Assembly: GCA_016710885.1 (NCBI GenBank)
Contig: JADJUC010000031.1
Coordinates: 1 to 64,000 of the forward strand
DNA from: Candidatus Proximibacter danicus
Lineage (GTDB): Bacteria; Pseudomonadota; Gammaproteobacteria; Burkholderiales; Rhodocyclaceae
Length of the DNA: 64,000 bases
Direction of reading: 5' to 3'
Below the pieces are notes generated by a model, which worked only from the letters and a program-made list of their open reading frames with translations, searched no databases and was not told the DNA's origin. Shown here piece after piece: positions 1-6,201 of the stretch (its first letter is position 1; each line of letters opens with the position of its first letter). The position numbers were made by a program, and so were the translations under genes.

Positions 1-277
1 CCCCAAACATGGACTCCGCTACACAGCAGTCTTTCCAGATGCGGTGCCCATCACGTTCCACGATAGGTTCAAACCCCAGTTCGATCCATTCCTCAACCAA
101 GGATTCGATATCGCCGGGATTCATGGCGCCATCCCGAAACAGATGATCGTCGTGCCAGACACGCCCTCCGAGCAGAAATTCATGATCCCTCAGGCACTGT
201 TCCCAGCCACCGGGGTACTTTGTCCGTATCACAGCGATCGGTACGATGAAGTCTATGAACTCAAGTGCGATGGCCAT
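1..277 (-). CDS. Conserved rtcB-neighbour protein (partial, runs off window)
   Basis: Minus-strand reading frame opening with ATG at 277, five bases past the rtcB stop, and staying open to the window edge (92 codons visible). The visible protein starts MAIALEFIDF and contains KYPGGW, GGRVWHDDHLFRDGAMNP and a run rich in Glu, Trp and Asp. It is soluble, with no signal peptide. From memory, similar small proteins sit directly downstream of rtcB in other proteobacteria, so a role in the same RNA-repair unit is inferred. I know of no assigned biochemical function. The tight spacing implies co-transcription and probably coupled translation with rtcB. Confidence 0.75.
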   Translation of the reverse strand, partial: MAIALEFIDFIVPIAVIRTKYPGGWEQCLRDHEFLLGGRVWHDDHLFRDGAMNPGDIESLVEEWIELGFEPIVERDGHRIWKDCCVAESMFG

Positions 278-282
278 ATCGA

Positions 283-1479
283 TTATCCCTTCACGCAAAC
301 CACTTGTTTCAATCGATGCACGATATCGACGAGGTCTGCCTGGTTGGCCATGACCGTATCGATGTCCTTGTAGGCACCCGGAATTTCATCGACTACACCC
401 TTGTCCTTTCGGCAGATCACGCCTTCGGTCTGCTTCACGAGGTCGACTTCGCTGAACATCTTCTCAGCCGCAGTGCGGCTCATACGCCGTCCGGCCCCGT
501 GTGCGCACGACGTGAAACTCTCCGGGTTACCCTTGCCACGCACGATGTAGCTCCTTGCCCCCATGCTGCCGGGGATGATGCCAAGATCGCCCTCGCGCGC
601 CCGAATGGCGCCCTTGCGGGTGACCCAGACATTGGCGCCGAAGTGATGCTCGGTCGTCACATAGTTGTGGTGGCAATTGACGACCTCGCTCGTGACGTCG
701 AACTCCGGCAGATGGCGGCCGAGCGCGCGCAGCACGAGATCGAGCATGCACTCCCGGTTCTGCATCGCGTATTCCTGCGCCCAGGTTACGGCCTCAACGT
801 AGTCGTCGAAGTGTTCTGAGCCCTCCGGAAAGTAGGCAAGATCGCGGTCCGGCAGCTGAATCATCCAGCGCTCCATGTCTTCGCGTGCAAGCTGAATGTA
901 GTATTCGGCGAGTGCGTTGCCGATGCCGCGGCTGCCCGAATGCAGCATCACCCAGACCTGATCGGATTCGTCGAGGCAGACCTCAATGAAGTGATTGCCG
1001 CCTCCGAGCGTTCCCATCTGATTCATCCACTTGGAGAACTTGCCGAAGGCCTTGAGCAACTTGGGATGCTTATCGGTCATCGCATCCAGGCGTGCCTCGA
1101 ACGGCATGGCGGCCTGAACCAGGACGTTTTCGTCCTTGTGCTGGCCGCGCCCGACCGGTACGTCACGCGTGATCTGGTCGAAGACCTTCTTCAGCGATTT
1201 CTCGTCGAGATCGTTGGCCGTGATCGAGAGGCGGCAGGCCACCATGCCGCAGCCAATATCTACGCCAACCGCAGCTGGAATGATCGCCTTGTGAGTGGCA
1301 ATCACCGAACCGATCGTCGCGCCGATGCCGAGATGTACATCTGGCATCGCGGCAACATGCCGGTGGATGAAAGGCAGGCTCGCAATGTTGGCGAGTTGCT
1401 GCTTCGAGCGTTCATCGATGTCGTCCGTCCAGATCTTGACCGGGACGCGTTCGGTCGTGATGACTTGCCTGATCGGCAT
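283..1479 (-). CDS. rtcB: RtcB-family RNA-splicing ligase
   Basis: 398 aa, full length for the family (E. coli about 408). RtcB joins 2',3'-cyclic phosphate or 3'-phosphate RNA ends to 5'-OH ends using GTP and Mn2+, and so can heal tRNAs cut by many ribotoxins. The metal-site residues are visible: GVDIGCG (D74, C77), GGGNHF (N162, H163), H180 in LHSGSRG and NCHH near 270. The guanylylated histidine is in CAHGAGR (H327). The ATG at 1479 is preceded by an A/G-rich SD (AAGGAAAGGAA). It lies downstream of a six-tRNA array and an HNH gene on the same strand, and directly upstream of its conserved neighbour gene. No rtcA, archease or RtcR regulator is visible in the window. Confidence 0.95.
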   Translation of the reverse strand: MPIRQVITTERVPVKIWTDDIDERSKQQLANIASLPFIHRHVAAMPDVHLGIGATIGSVIATHKAIIPAAVGVDIGCGMVACRLSITANDLDEKSLKKVFDQITRDVPVGRGQHKDENVLVQAAMPFEARLDAMTDKHPKLLKAFGKFSKWMNQMGTLGGGNHFIEVCLDESDQVWVMLHSGSRGIGNALAEYYIQLAREDMERWMIQLPDRDLAYFPEGSEHFDDYVEAVTWAQEYAMQNRECMLDLVLRALGRHLPEFDVTSEVVNCHHNYVTTEHHFGANVWVTRKGAIRAREGDLGIIPGSMGARSYIVRGKGNPESFTSCAHGAGRRMSRTAAEKMFSEVDLVKQTEGVICRKDKGVVDEIPGAYKDIDTVMANQADLVDIVHRLKQVVCVKG

Positions 1480-1576
1480 GATTTATTCCTTTCCTTGCAG
1501 GCAGGCGAGAAAGCTTCATTCCACCTCTTCCGTCGGTCTGCCAATGTTTCTTGTTACCAGAGGATCCATCCAAGGC

Positions 1577-2150
1577 TCAGTGCGTGAGCCTGCTCCGTGA
1601 TCTGCTGTGGGACGGTAGCCGTGCCGCGAGGAACTCCATCTGATCGGCCAGGATGTCCCGTGACGACAGGAGGAAGTGTTCCCACAAGCACGGTGCATAG
1701 GGCACGTAGAGCAACTGCATGTCGCGTGTCTCCTCCGGGCGCCGTCCGCCCTTGCGCTGGTTGCAGGCGCGGCAGGCGGTCACCACGTTGGTCCAGCGGT
1801 CTGCACCGCCCTGCACGCGCGGCACGACATGATCCCGGCTGAGATCCCGTGAACGGAAGTGCTGCCCGCAGTAGGCGCACAGGTGGCAGTCACGACGAAA
1901 GAGCAATTCGTTCGTGAGCGGGCAGTGCGTTGCGCAGCCACCCTTTTGGGCGACGTCCGTCGAGTCCGACGATGCCGCTGATCGCTAGCATCGAGCGCTC
2001 TCCATGCCGGTTAAGTCCACCACGCAGGACGACGGCGGGTGCTCCGCATTGCCATGCGACACGGCCGGTCGTCACCAGGGCGGCCGCGGCTTGCGGGGTC
2101 AACCATTTGACCGGGTGGCCGGCTATGTCGATTCCGAGTATCTGTACCAT
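1577..2150 (-). pseudogene. HNH endonuclease gene with a single-base frameshift
   Basis: The ATG at 2150 follows a strong SD (GGAGGGAGGAAAAAGG). The N-terminal part (starting MVQILGIDIAGHPVKW) reads in one frame until about 1920. There the frame must shift by one base (apparent extra G in a GGG/CCC run) to continue as LTNELLFRRD and the HNH core. The core has CAYCG, RDHVVPRVQGG, NVVTACRACNQRKGG and ADQMEFL near the C-terminus. This is the bacterial HNH family of about 190 aa with a zinc-knuckle CxxC pair. If the frameshift is real, only an N-terminal fragment is made. It may instead be a sequencing indel, because both halves are well preserved. It lies 76 bp downstream of tRNA(His) and 97 bp upstream of rtcB, so it is part of the same transcription unit. 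Confidence 0.8.
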
Positions 2151-2226
2151 TCCTTTTTCCTCCCTCCGCCTTGATGGCGCTTCCTTTTTATGGATGCGGT
2201 TGCGCGCATCGATTGCGCACGAAAAT

Positions 2227-2302
2227 TGGGGTATCCGACCGGTATCGATCCGGTACCTTCGGGGCCACAACCCGAAATGCAGGCCACTACACTACGGACA
2301 CC
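2227..2302 (-). tRNA. tRNA-His (GTG), atypical T-loop
   Basis: Cloverleaf with 7-bp acceptor stem (GTGTCCG/CGGATAC), an encoded extra 5' G(-1) opposite C73, and an encoded CCA. G(-1):C73 is the tRNA(His) identity pair. The anticodon stem TCGGG/CCCGA carries loop TTGTGGC, anticodon GTG. The T-loop is ATCGATA, so the nearly invariant T54 is A, and the D-stem is weak with wobble pairs. It is the last tRNA of the array, 76 bp before the HNH start. No terminator-like hairpin with a T-tract separates it from the HNH/rtcB genes. Confidence 0.88.
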
Positions 2303-2310
2303 ATTGAGAC

Positions 2311-2396
2311 TGGACGTGCAGGACGGATTCGAACCGCCGCGGGCTTTCGCCTTCAGTTTTGCAGACTGACGCCTTCAACCTCTCGGCCACTGCACG
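2311..2396 (-). tRNA. tRNA-Cys (GCA) with class II (long variable) arm
   Basis: Acceptor CGTGCAG/CTGCACG, discriminator U73 and encoded CCA. The anticodon stem-loop is TCAGT-CTGCAAA-ACTGA, giving anticodon GCA. U73 with GCA are the main CysRS identity elements. Normal tRNA(Cys) is class I with a 4-5 nt variable loop. Here about 14 nt separate the anticodon and T stems and form a GGC-GAAA-GCC hairpin, and the D-arm (GCC...GGC, 3 bp) resembles Ser/Leu tRNAs. It looks like a class II body carrying Cys identity determinants. It could instead be read by SerRS, which relies on the variable arm, although Ser tRNAs normally have G73. Confidence 0.85.
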
Positions 2397-2403
2397 ATGA
2401 AAT

Positions 2404-2478
2404 TGGTGCCTCCCCGCCGAATCGAACGGCATCCTCCTGTTCTTCAGACAGGCGCGCACACCACTTACGCCAAGAGGC
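2404..2478 (-). tRNA. tRNA-Phe (GAA)
   Basis: Acceptor GCCTCTT/GGGAGGC (two G-T pairs at the base), A73 and encoded CCA. The anticodon stem-loop is CCTGT-CTGAAGA-ACAGG with anticodon GAA; the T-arm is TGCCG-TTCGATT-CGGCG. In this folding position 8 is G rather than the near-universal U8, and the D-arm is short and GC-rich, so tertiary contacts would differ from a normal tRNA(Phe). Seven bases separate it from tRNA(Cys). Confidence 0.85.
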
Positions 2479-2491
2479 TTTTATTGCCCGA

Positions 2492-2565
2492 TGGCGCCCC
2501 GCGAGAGAATCGAACTCCCACCAAGAGATTTGGAGACTCTTGTGCTGCCACTACACCAGCGGGAC
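2492..2565 (-). tRNA. tRNA-Trp (CCA)
   Basis: Acceptor GTCCCGC/GCGGGGC with one T-G pair, G73 (the TrpRS identity base) and encoded CCA. The anticodon stem-loop is AGAGT-CTCCAAA-TCTCT, anticodon CCA, with a T-T mismatch closing the loop at 31-39. The T-arm GGGAG-TTCGATT-CTCTC contains one wobble. The D-loop is compact. Third in the array after Pro and Tyr. Confidence 0.87.
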
Positions 2566-2574
2566 ATTGCGTTG

Positions 2575-2667
2575 TGGTGGGCGTCCCTGGAGTCGAACCA
2601 GGAATGTTTGCCACGTGGGGCCGGATTTACAGTCCGGCGGTGCACACGCCTTAGCACCAAGACGCCC
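2575..2667 (-). tRNA. tRNA-Tyr (GTA), long and divergent
   Basis: Acceptor GGGCGTC/GACGCCC, A73 and encoded CCA. The anticodon stem-loop is CCGGA-CTGTAAA-TCCGG, anticodon GTA; the T-arm is CCTGG-TTCGACT-CCAGG. Bacterial tRNA(Tyr) is class II, so a long variable arm is expected, but this one is 18 nt and gives a 93-nt gene including CCA. The D-arm GGTGC...GCACC can pair 5 bp, which is unusual for this isoacceptor. Nine bases separate it from tRNA(Trp). Confidence 0.85.
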
Positions 2668-2676
2668 GATGATCAT

Positions 2677-2752
2677 TGGTCAGGGTGGCTGGGCTCGAAC
2701 CAGCGACCTCCTCGTCCCAAGCGAGGCGCGCTACCAACTGCGCTACACCCTG
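2677..2752 (-). tRNA. tRNA-Pro (TGG)
   Basis: Acceptor CAGGGTG/CACCCTG, A73 and encoded CCA. The anticodon stem-loop is CCTCG-CTTGGGA-CGAGG, anticodon TGG with G37 as in tRNA(Pro). D-arm GCGC...GCGC and T-arm GCTGG-TTCGAGC-CCAGC are canonical. It is the first tRNA of the six-gene array; its first ten bases overlap the end of the upstream small basic-protein gene. Confidence 0.92.
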
Positions 2753-2949
2753 ATTGAACCGAAGATTGGCAGAAGCGCTCTTGCAGATTGAGCGCTTGGC
2801 CAGTGCTCCGGGCGCTGCTTCACAGTACGATGGAGAGCAACTTTCTCCTGCCGACGCTGCGATTTCTCGGGTTTGCCATGGGGTCCGGCTTTCCGGAGCT
2901 TCATGCCGGCCACGAAGGGGATTTCTCGTGGCTTAATCTTGGGTTTCAT
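2743..2949 (-). CDS. Small basic protein upstream of the tRNA array
   Basis: 68 aa starting MKPKIKPREIPFVAGMKLRKAG and very rich in Lys and Arg, with no membrane segment. The ATG at 2949 has AAGGA just upstream. The gene ends inside the 5' acceptor of tRNA(Pro), so the mRNA and the tRNA precursor must be processed from one another. The basic N-terminal half suggests RNA binding, but that is inference. I recall short proteins with a similar FRKAG core near tRNA arrays, but no named family. Confidence 0.55.
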   Translation of the reverse strand: MKPKIKPREIPFVAGMKLRKAGPHGKPEKSQRRQEKVALHRTVKQRPEHWPSAQSARALLPIFGSIRV

Positions 2950-2979
2950 CCTTCATTTTCCTTTCTGTTTTCGATTTGG

Positions 2980-3297
2980 TTACCAGTACCAACTCGCATC
3001 CCTGACACGACGAGGCAGGACAACTTCCCGGTCGGGGTTACTTCGCCAGCGATGCAATTCCATTTCTTCACGCCGATCGGCACGATGATTCCGATAGCGC
3101 CGATACCAATGTGGTGCTGTGGCATGGGCGTAGTCACCGAATCCGGCATCGGAAAAATAGTGCGCGAGCGCTTTTTTCCCCTCACGGCTGTTGGGGTCGA
3201 GGACGAATCGTTGTTGATGGCCATTGATCCAGGTGTAGCTACGCAGCACCCAGTTCAGGTTGTAGCGGGTATTTCGCCGCCGATAAGTACGAGACAT
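2980..3297 (-). CDS. Arg/Tyr/Trp-rich conserved hypothetical protein
   Basis: 105 aa starting MSRTYRRRNTRYNLNWVLR and ending in RDASWYW. It has many Arg, Tyr, Trp and His (for example APHWYRRYRNHR) and no signal or membrane segment. The ATG at 3297 follows CAGGAGAGCGTC, a good SD. Composition suggests a nucleic-acid-binding protein. I have an impression of similar MSRTYRR-type proteins on tRNA-bearing mobile elements but cannot name a family. A two-codon ORF with its own SD lies directly upstream (3320-3328). It is the first substantial gene of the unit that continues into the tRNA array, HNH and rtcB. Confidence 0.7.
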   Translation of the reverse strand: MSRTYRRRNTRYNLNWVLRSYTWINGHQQRFVLDPNSREGKKALAHYFSDAGFGDYAHATAPHWYRRYRNHRADRREEMELHRWRSNPDREVVLPRRVRDASWYW

Positions 3298-3319
3298 GAC
3301 GCTCTCCTGTGTTGAGTCG

Positions 3320-3328
3320 TTACGTCAT
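3320..3328 (-). promoter_or_regulatory. Start-stop mini-ORF (ATG ACG TAA) with strong SD
   Basis: On the minus strand AAAAGGAGGCCCCC is followed by ATG ACG TAA. The next start (MSRTYRR, 3297) with its own SD lies 22 bases further on. Minimal ORFs of this form can hold ribosomes and tune downstream translation. That role is inference; a chance ATG next to an SD that once served another gene is possible. Confidence 0.35.
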
Positions 3329-3581
3329 GGGGGCCTCCTTTTCATTAGTGTTGATCCGGTATCCAGGCATCGTGATGCATGACGCCTGGTGCTTCTGCCA
3401 CTGTTCTCTACTCCTGAAAGGCGTAGACAGGTCAACGGCGCACCTGAAGTCTGTCGGGCGCAATACCAAGCGTGTGAGGACACCCGGCATCGCTGCGCGA
3501 CAGTTGAACCGCATCCGAATTGTTTATGAGCAACCGTATCGATGCCGATACGAACCTCCCAATCGCGGAAGGATTTCTTGA

Positions 3582-3625
3582 ACCAAAAACACAAAGCCCG
3601 GATTCCTTGCGGAGATCCGGGCTTT
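3582..3625 (-). terminator. Intrinsic terminator
   Basis: Perfect 11-bp hairpin AAAGCCCGGAT/ATCCGGGCTTT with an 11-nt loop. Read on the minus strand it is followed by TGTGTTTTTGG. It would end transcription coming from tRNA(fMet) and isolate it from the rtcB-side unit. Positions 3329-3580 between it and the next gene hold no convincing ORF and are the likely place for the promoter of the tRNA/rtcB unit. Confidence 0.7.
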
Positions 3626-3654
3626 GGCATTTGCTGCTGCCGTGGGGAGATGGC

Positions 3655-3882
3655 TTACGCCATGTCTTGCCCCAACCTGAATCTCTGTGCGCCCGGATCC
3701 CACGAGTAGCCATGATGTGGATAGCCATTGCAGGTGGTCACGCCGGAAAATCGCTGTCCATTCCCCATGGTTCCATCAAATCGCGTGCCGGCCTGGCGCT
3801 TGGCCATGGCGGGACAGGGGCGCTCGCCGGCAGAGGCCGGACGCCGATTTGTCGCGATTGAGGTAATGAGGTTTGTTTTCAT
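3655..3882 (-). CDS. Possible small protein after tRNA-fMet
   Basis: 75-codon frame with ATG at 3882, nine bases past the tRNA(fMet) CCA, ending 30 bp before the terminator. The C-terminal half (SGVTTCNGYPHHGYSWDPG, ending RFRLGQDMA) looks protein-like, but there is no SD before any candidate ATG. Low confidence; it may be an untranslated tRNA trailer. Confidence 0.3.
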   Translation of the reverse strand: MKTNLITSIATNRRPASAGERPCPAMAKRQAGTRFDGTMGNGQRFSGVTTCNGYPHHGYSWDPGAQRFRLGQDMA

Positions 3883-3890
3883 AATGTGTC

Positions 3891-3966
3891 TGGTTGCGGG
3901 AGACGGATTTGAACCGCCGACCTCCGGGTTATGAGCCCGGCACGCTGCCAACTGCGCTATCCCGCG
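3891..3966 (-). tRNA. Initiator tRNA-fMet (CAT)
   Basis: All bacterial initiator hallmarks are visible: C1 opposite A72 (no pair at the acceptor tip; CGCGGGA/TCCCGCA), three consecutive G-C pairs in the anticodon stem (CCGGG-CTCATAA-CCCGG), A73 and encoded CCA. D- and T-arms are canonical. It lies on the same strand as the tRNA array, about 1.1 kb upstream, and is probably a separate unit ended by the terminator at 3582-3625. An initiator tRNA on accessory DNA is unusual. Confidence 0.93.
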
Positions 3967-4153
3967 TCTGATCCTTTTGCTGATGCCATTGAAGACGAGT
4001 TTCGAATGGTCGTGGATTATGCGTACTCATTTTGCAATAGTCAATCATTTTATGAAAATAATTATGTTATTGCGGTCTTTTTGGTATATACCCTTACGAA
4101 ACAGCAACCCTGCTGATCCGTCTTGACCCTGTCGTTTTGTGAGGATCGACACC

Positions 4154-4450
4154 ATGTCCCACCCCATTCCTGCCAAGAGCAGCCCAGTCACGCTGGCTTT
4201 CCGCATTCGCGTCGTCATGGCTGAACGGGGCATACGCTCCGTCGCCGCACTGCAGCGCATGCTGAAAGCGATTGGCGTCGATATTTCCGTTCCCCAACTG
4301 ATTCGGATCGTCGATGGCCAGTCAACGCATGTATCGACGGTCGTGTTGGGGGGGCTTGTCGCCGTTCTTCAATGCGGAATCGAAGATCTCATCGCAGTCG
4401 CCTTGCCAGCAAATTCGCAGGCAACTGACGCGCTGGTGCCGACCTGCTGA
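4154..4450 (+). CDS. XRE-type helix-turn-helix regulator
   Basis: 98 aa from ATG 4154 (SD GAGGA), starting MSHPIPAKSSPVTLAF. The helical region RSVAALQRMLKAIGVDISVPQLIRIVDG followed by STVVLGGLVAVLQCGIEDL matches the Cro/C1 pattern, in which the second and third helices contact DNA. It is transcribed away from tRNA(fMet) across an AT-rich 190-bp gap (3967-4153) that must hold both promoters. It probably controls genes of this accessory island; the target is unknown. Confidence 0.6.
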   Translation: MSHPIPAKSSPVTLAFRIRVVMAERGIRSVAALQRMLKAIGVDISVPQLIRIVDGQSTHVSTVVLGGLVAVLQCGIEDLIAVALPANSQATDALVPTC

Positions 4451-4522
4451 TACCTCGGCCTTCAATCAACCGAGTGGCAGCGATTTTTTTGCTTCCTCGT
4501 GCATCTTCCAATGCCTGCAGAC

Positions 4523-4753
4523 TTACCAAGGATCATCCTGTGACAACATCAGGCTGATCCAAGGGCAACATCCTGCAAGTGCTCCCTCAAATAGCAGGAT
4601 GCCTGCAGCTGTGCCCAGGCATGCGAGCATGGAAGGCGGGTCTTGGATTAGCGCCTGCGCGGCGGCAATCCCGAAAGCTGGATATGCCCCATCCCTGATC
4701 AGGCGGGTACCCAGTCTGAAAAATCTATCCGCCAAGTAGTTGTTCGGGTCCAT
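4523..4753 (-). CDS. Small putative membrane protein
   Basis: 76 aa from ATG 4753 with a strong SD (AGAGGAGACTTTCG). Starts MDPNNYLADRFFRLG. Two hydrophobic stretches (around YPAFGIAAAQALI and MLACLGTAAGILLFEGALAG) suggest one or two membrane segments. Convergent with the XRE gene. No family recognised. Confidence 0.5.
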   Translation of the reverse strand: MDPNNYLADRFFRLGTRLIRDGAYPAFGIAAAQALIQDPPSMLACLGTAAGILLFEGALAGCCPWISLMLSQDDPW

Positions 4754-4844
4754 CGAAAGTCTCCTCTAAAACATCTGAGGACCAATCTACCGAACGCGGT
4801 TGTGCATTTTTGGAAAAAGTTTGACGGCGTTTTACCCGCTTGCA

Positions 4845-5060
4845 TTACCAACCGTCGATTAATGAGTTGATCTTCGGGGTGATGCCGGTCTTCAGCAGTA
4901 GTTTGGCAAGCTGGCGATTGAACGGATTGCGCGAGGCTGAAGCGATGACCTTGAAGATGTCGGCCGCGCTCCTGCCTTCGGTTGCCATGCCATAGATGGC
5001 GGCATCGGCCTGGGTCAACCTTGCTGACATGGCTACATGGCCCATTTCTTTTGACAACAT
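4845..5060 (-). CDS. Small hypothetical protein
   Basis: Up to 71 aa; either ATG 5060 or ATG 5030 (MSARLTQADAAIYGM) could be the start, neither with a clear SD. Helical, mixed-charge sequence ending KTGITPKINSLIDGW. Possibly in one unit with the membrane protein gene 90 bp downstream. Function unknown. Confidence 0.4.
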   Translation of the reverse strand: MLSKEMGHVAMSARLTQADAAIYGMATEGRSAADIFKVIASASRNPFNRQLAKLLLKTGITPKINSLIDGW

Positions 5061-5137
5061 CGGCGTCAGTGACTATTCTTGGCCGAAGCCTACTTGATAG
5101 TGTTCGCCTCGGGCAATTGGAGCCCGACTGCACGAAG

Positions 5138-5314
5138 CTATCCAGGGGCTTTTTGTATGTTGTTGTAGCGCAGCGCCCGCGAGAATTGCGCCTGCCCAGA
5201 CTTTCTCAGGTTGATCAGATCGGATTTATAGACTACCTTTGATGGGCGGGTGGTACTGACAAACTTGCTGGCTATCAATGCCTTCAGGTCAATGGCAGAC
5301 TGCCCGTACTTCAT
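5138..5314 (-). CDS. Possible small basic protein
   Basis: 58-codon frame from ATG 5314 (MKYGQSAIDLKALIASKF) ending RYNNIQKAPG. Lys/Arg-rich with sensible codon use, but no clear SD and no family recognised. Otherwise the stretch 5061-5404 holds nothing I can identify. Confidence 0.3.
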   Translation of the reverse strand: MKYGQSAIDLKALIASKFVSTTRPSKVVYKSDLINLRKSGQAQFSRALRYNNIQKAPG

Positions 5315-5404
5315 GCGGCTTTGTTCAAACGGGATCCTGGACGAAAATTGACGCAACAACTAACCCACTAGTCCGGCGTGGCATGACCATCCGGAGATTG
5401 GGAG

Positions 5405-5430
5405 AAAAAGCCGGCGAAAGCCGGTTTTTT
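5405..5430 (+). terminator. Terminator-like hairpin in the yecA leader
   Basis: GCCGGC-GAAA-GCCGGT, a 6-bp stem on a GNRA tetraloop followed by six T and preceded by five A, so it can work on both strands. It ends 30 bases before the GTG of the YecA-family gene. It could insulate that gene from upstream plus-strand transcription or act as a leader attenuator. Confidence 0.55.
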
Positions 5431-5460
5431 CACGTCTGGGAAAGAGGTAGGCAAACCATC

Positions 5461-6201
5461 GTGACAACCCAAAATATTCTCTCCCCGCTCATCGCTCCGC
5501 TCTCCGAAGAAGAGACTGACGAACTCGAAGCCTTTCTTCTCTCGGACGCAGTACCCGAAGAGTCGATGATGCTCGATTCGCTAGACGGCTATCTGACCGC
5601 CATCGTCATTGGCCCGACGACGCTTCGTCTCAGCGACTGGTTTCCGGGTATCTGGGGGCCAGGGGGCGAAGCGCCTGAGTTCGCCACCGAAAAGGACGCG
5701 CAGCGCATCATGGAACTGATCATGCGCCACATGAACGGCATCGTCTGGTCGTTCGAGCACGACCCGGACACCTTCGAGCCGTTCATCGGAACCATGAGCT
5801 ATCCCGGTGATGCTCGCGAGTACCTCGACGCCGAGATGTGGGCCTACGGCTTCATGCAGGGCGTTGCACTCCGCCGAGACGACTGGAAGCCGTTGTTCGA
5901 TGCGCCGGAGGGCGCAGATATATTGCGCCCGCTCTATCTCCTTGGTGCCGACGATCTTCCCGCTGCGGATCGAAGAAAGGTCCGAACACCGGCGCAGCGA
6001 GACGTACTGGCTGAACTGTTGCCCGCCAGCCTCGCCGAAATCTATCGCTACTGGCTTCCCTACCGAACGGCCGTACACGAACGACAAGTCGCGAGCACGA
6101 TTCAGCGTCAGCATCCCAAGGTCGGGAGGAACGATCCCTGTCCCTGCGGTAGTGGTAGAAAATTCAAGAAGTGCTGTGGGGCAGCGGCGACGCTGCATTG
6201 A
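5461..6201 (+). CDS. YecA/UPF0149-family protein with C-terminal SEC-C zinc motif
   Basis: 246 aa from GTG 5461 (SD AAAGAGGTAG). N-terminal UPF0149 region (LSEEETDELEAFLLS, MLDSLDGYLTAIVIGP) and a C-terminal SEC-C motif (GRNDPCPCGSGRKFKKCCG) that binds Zn as in SecA. YecA-like proteins bind SecA or ribosome-associated partners; the exact role here is unknown. The 3' end may overlap the 3' end of the decayed recombinase on the other strand by about 38 bp. Confidence 0.85.
   Translation: MTTQNILSPLIAPLSEEETDELEAFLLSDAVPEESMMLDSLDGYLTAIVIGPTTLRLSDWFPGIWGPGGEAPEFATEKDAQRIMELIMRHMNGIVWSFEHDPDTFEPFIGTMSYPGDAREYLDAEMWAYGFMQGVALRRDDWKPLFDAPEGADILRPLYLLGADDLPAADRRKVRTPAQRDVLAELLPASLAEIYRYWLPYRTAVHERQVASTIQRQHPKVGRNDPCPCGSGRKFKKCCGAAATLH

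Noticed and set aside
2311..2396. Class II GCA tRNA as selenocysteine tRNA or tRNA(Ser)
   Set aside because: Anticodon is GCA rather than TCA, the acceptor is 7 bp, the variable arm is only 14 nt, and U73 is a Cys rather than Ser discriminator. Charging by SerRS remains a noted possibility.
2171..2791. Plus-strand frames across the tRNA array
   Set aside because: They translate the complements of six folded tRNA genes and have no SD or family resemblance.
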